This document shows, piece after piece, positions 60,561 to 64,000 of a stretch of 64,000 nt of DNA (the stretch's first letter is position 1; each line of letters opens with the position of its first letter). Origin of the DNA: Colius striatus (lineage: Eukaryota; Chordata; Aves; Coliiformes; Coliidae); NCBI RefSeq assembly GCF_028858725.1, contig NC_084761.1:37001001-37065000 (forward strand), given 5' to 3'. The notes under the pieces were generated by a model. That model was not told the origin of the DNA, ran no database searches, and worked only from the letters and a program-made list of their open reading frames with translations. Both the position numbers and the translations under genes were made by a program.

Positions 60561-63500
60561 CTATATAGATACATTTTGTCAGCATAAAAAGAAAAAAAAA
60601 AAAAAGCCCTACTAGTGAAATGAATGCTTTGGTGGAAATCCTGCAGAAGGCAAGAAGGCTTGGAGTAGGTTCAGAGTGCAGGACAAGAGGGCTGGGCAGA
60701 ACTCCAGGTTTAAACTAGAAGTAAAGTCTGATGACAGCTGCACAGGAACTGAGACACACAAATATCTGGAGAAACCAAGACAAATCCCATTGCTGGGGGA
60801 AACACCATAGAAAAGATTGCTTTCCTTCAGCATCAATCTAAGCACTAAGCCAAGACAGTCTCCAACTTTTGATCCTTTCATGTCAAGATGGAAGGACAAC
60901 CTGGATTTAGAAGATATTTCTGTCAGAAACAAGTGATCAGGCTCATTGCAGATGTAGCTTGAAAATCTCTGTTCTGGTGAAGCATGCTCTGATAAAGGGC
61001 TGCAGGATCTGTGGAAGACAAGTGTTCTTTCAACGAAAATACCAAAAAGCTCTTTTAATCAATATTGAAGGCTTAAAAGTAATGTTACAGACAGCCAAGT
61101 GTCCAAAAAACACTGAAACGTGTAAGCACTGAGACCTACCTTTACCAAAGGAACTAGGAAGTTGATACCTTTGAGAAATTATGGTCAGGGTGCACCAATT
61201 ATATGATGGCTTTGACAGTGCCAGCCAATAATGCCTTTGGTTGCTTGTGCTGAGACATTAGACATAATTTCCCTCTGTTCTGCAATTACTCTTCTCCTCT
61301 CAGGTTCTTCTCCATGCTTCTGGAAAACAGTTGGCCATGGTTTGACTATGACTACACAGAATGTGTAAAGAACAGAATATTGCAGGTCACAAGTGCAAAT
61401 ATACCACCAGAAATAAGAAAACCGTACCAAATAATGGATATCTCTTCAGGGTTAATGCAAGAACACAAGGGGCTCCCAGATGCCTGACAGACAGTCAGGG
61501 TGGTGTGACATTTCACCTTTGTTGTGCTTCACTCCGAGTTTCTCCTGAGTATGTCATGAAGTCAAAAGTCCAGGAGAGTTAATATAAATCCTTACATTCT
61601 CATTCCTCACATACATAGCTAGTTTGAATCAATAGCTGGGGATCCTAAGGACTGATGGGGAGCTCAGCGTGGAGATCCGTGCACAGCTTCATTCAGCCCT
61701 GGTGTCCTCCATCTATTCTTAAGCTCTCTAATTCCAAAGGCAAACTTTTTTTTTTTTTTAAGGTCACCTCACCACCCACCTCACTCTCACACACACAGAG
61801 TTCTTCAAAAAGGGAGGCCTGCACTGGCCCTGTTTACTTAGAGCACAAACATATTCAAGTCAGTGATGTCAGATTAAAGGAAGAAAGGGGAGAGAAATCA
61901 AAGCCTCTAAACTGCACATAAAAGGCAATTGCTGGCAACCAATCTGTTCTACTTCCAACTCTTTGCACTTTATGAATAAAGGTCAAGCTGGTATTGGAAC
62001 CCAAATGTTAATGTTCTTATAAGGGTTTAAGCTGCTTTAACAGCTGAATAAGTGAGAGTGATCCACAGGGCCACACCTAATCATACCCTTACAGCAGGGA
62101 AGACCTCTGCTTCCCAGCGCTGGCTGTCTACAGGGATGCAGGGAAACCTACAAGAGCAAATTACTTACCAGCTTACTGAAGAAGACTTGAGGTTAACTAG
62201 CCCTTCACTGTTATTCCTCCATTTGCTCTGCCTGCTCTTTTACCTTCAGCTATTTTGTGCTTGCCTGGCTTGTTGGGCTTCTTTCTGGTTCCATAGCTGT
62301 GGTTTCAGGACATAAACTGGTATACAGAAAAAGCACTTTGCACGTCTGACTTGCAAGTTCATCATCTGCCTTTCTTGTTTTTTAAATACACCACACCTCT
62401 TTTTAATCACTTTTTTTTTTTTTTTTAAGGTTGACAAGGCACAACTGACCATTCCTCTCTTCCATAGCAAAAAATTTTGGGCTAACTGGCAGCCAGACCC
62501 GATTCCCAGTTTTCTTTCAAAGTTAATCATGCTACCGTCTTTAAAGGTAACACATCTCTCACTTTTGCAGCCTTGCTTTAAGTGTACTGGAAGCATGCCA
62601 CTTCCAAAAGCAACCATTACATTCACCTAACTCTCCAGGCAGCAGCAGAGACCTCGTGGTCTTCATAACCACGTTTCAAAACGAGTCACACACTGGAAAA
62701 ATCTTGAGAGTGACTAAATACTAGCTCACTGTACCAGACAGAGGCCTCACCCATCAAAGGAAAAGAGGTTTTACTGAAGAAAGAAAAAGTCAATATTTAG
62801 GATATGTTTTCATAAAGTCAGGCTGAGTGCACGGCTAAATTAATTCATGTCTGCCATTTCAAACAGTCACTTGATCTTTCAGCTAGTGCCCTTGCCAAGT
62901 TGAGCAGTTTTAAAAAATTTAATTTTTGTAAAGGTGAATTTAGTGCTAATGAAATTGAAAGACCAGTAGCAATAGCTCGCACAAGGCACCAGTCTGCCAG
63001 GCTCGGCAGGAGCTTCCCTTCTGCTGCTGAAAGGGCATCTAGATCCTGAGCTGGCTGCTCAAATCCCAGGCCTAACTCCCTCTAGGACAGTTGTCAGGGA
63101 TTGCTTTTTGGATGTGCACTGAGAGAAACCCAGCCATTTAATGGGCTACTTAAGGCAAGTTGCCCAGCACTGAGCAAAGCTACACCATCACACTATTTGG
63201 AGTCACGGTAAAGAAGGAGTTACTCAGTGCATCATGCTTTAACCTGGCACTTGGGTGACAGCTAGAGCTCCTGCCATCTAGTATTGCATTTCTGCAATAC
63301 TATCTGAAAACAGATGGAGATGAGTCCATCAGCAAGGGTTCAGTCAACATCCAAACCCAAACTTATGACCTGATGAGGTTCAACAGAATCCTTTTCTGAG
63401 GCTGAGCGAGAATATCTGAAGCCACAAGGTAAGCTGCCCCATTTACGGTCCTCTTCTTCCTCTTGTGGCCCTGCACATGGCTAACCTTGCCCAGGAACTG

Positions 63501-64000
63501 CCCCATCTCAGCAGGCAGCATCTCTGAGCCAAATCCTGCTCATCCCAAACAGCTCTCTCCTGCTGGGCAGAGTCTCTCCCTCTGGCAAACACCCTCATGG
63601 CATGTAAATGATTTTCTGTCAAGAGAGGATGAGGGAATATGATTTGAGACCAGCTAACTGGCCAGACTCCCAGGCAAAGCTGAGCTTTGCGTGTCAGGCC
63701 CTCTCTCCTTCAAGAGGGCTGTTAGCACACTCAGTATCACCCTACACACCGCTGCACAGCTTTGGGATGTTTCGTTTGTTTCTGAGGAATTAGATTTCCA
63801 TAAAAGCTTATGTTCCTGTTCTTTTATTTGCACATTTATAGTAAAGAAATCCTCAGTCAGGAGTGTCCTCCTCTTACCTCTTCCTTGTACAAACTCAGCC
63901 AAGTCTCAGTGCCACTTGATATCTGTTGAACTTGTTTTCCACACCATTAACTACAATTACCTATCCAGCAAGGGGATTAAAAAACAAGCTTCAACTCCTG
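60561..64000. other. Gene desert segment 7, no gene recognised
   Basis: Intergenic DNA with an A run at about 60590-60605, T runs near 61747 and 62411 and a short CA run near 61786. No gene reaches the window edge as far as can be seen. Confidence 0.45.

Overview
This is vertebrate nuclear DNA, almost certainly from a bird. One protein-coding gene can be supported: a complete three-exon NKX6-1 homeobox gene on the + strand (coding sequence 1913-2525, 3167-3339 and 4499-4750; 345 residues). The bird assignment rests on several CR1 LINE copies, among them pieces of CR1 ORF2 and the typical CR1 3' end, plus an LTR element with TGTCATGGTTTG-type termini and the absence of recognisable mammalian L1 or Alu repeats. 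The species cannot be fixed from the sequence.

Layout. Bases 1-1320 are the 5' flank, with a (GAGAA)15 microsatellite inside a roughly 500 bp purine-rich strand. Bases 1320-2530 are a GC-rich CpG island holding the presumed 5' UTR, which carries three short upstream ORFs and a perfect 14 bp inverted repeat, and then exon 1. Introns of 641 and 1159 bp separate the exons, and the second intron interrupts the homeodomain between its positions 46 and 47. A poly(A) signal lies about 225 bp after the stop codon. CpG-rich sequence continues to about 11 kb and then falls off sharply, like the wide unmethylated domain of a Polycomb-controlled developmental gene.

From about 11 kb to the end I see no gene. 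In mammals NKX6-1 is flanked on its 3' side by a gene desert rich in conserved non-coding elements, and this stretch looks the same. Several AT-rich blocks dense in TAAT/ATTA homeodomain cores are proposed as candidate enhancers, but without an alignment that is inference. Mobile DNA in the desert includes a 1.72 kb LTR-like element (20817-22538) with a perfect 5 bp target duplication and an array of covarying mini-hairpins, a 254 bp foldback element with 79 bp inverted arms (44015-44268), a CR1 copy with the 3' half of ORF2 (about 46780-47978), a CR1 copy with a large internal deletion (54985-55640), and three other CR1 fragments.

How it works together: NKX6-1 is a homeodomain repressor of neural-tube and pancreatic beta-cell development, and the surrounding DNA is most simply read as its regulatory landscape. 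I did not find a new multi-gene system. The most unusual signals are the hairpin array in the LTR-like element, the foldback element, the 5' UTR inverted repeat and the pyrimidine-poor acceptor of NKX6-1 intron 2.
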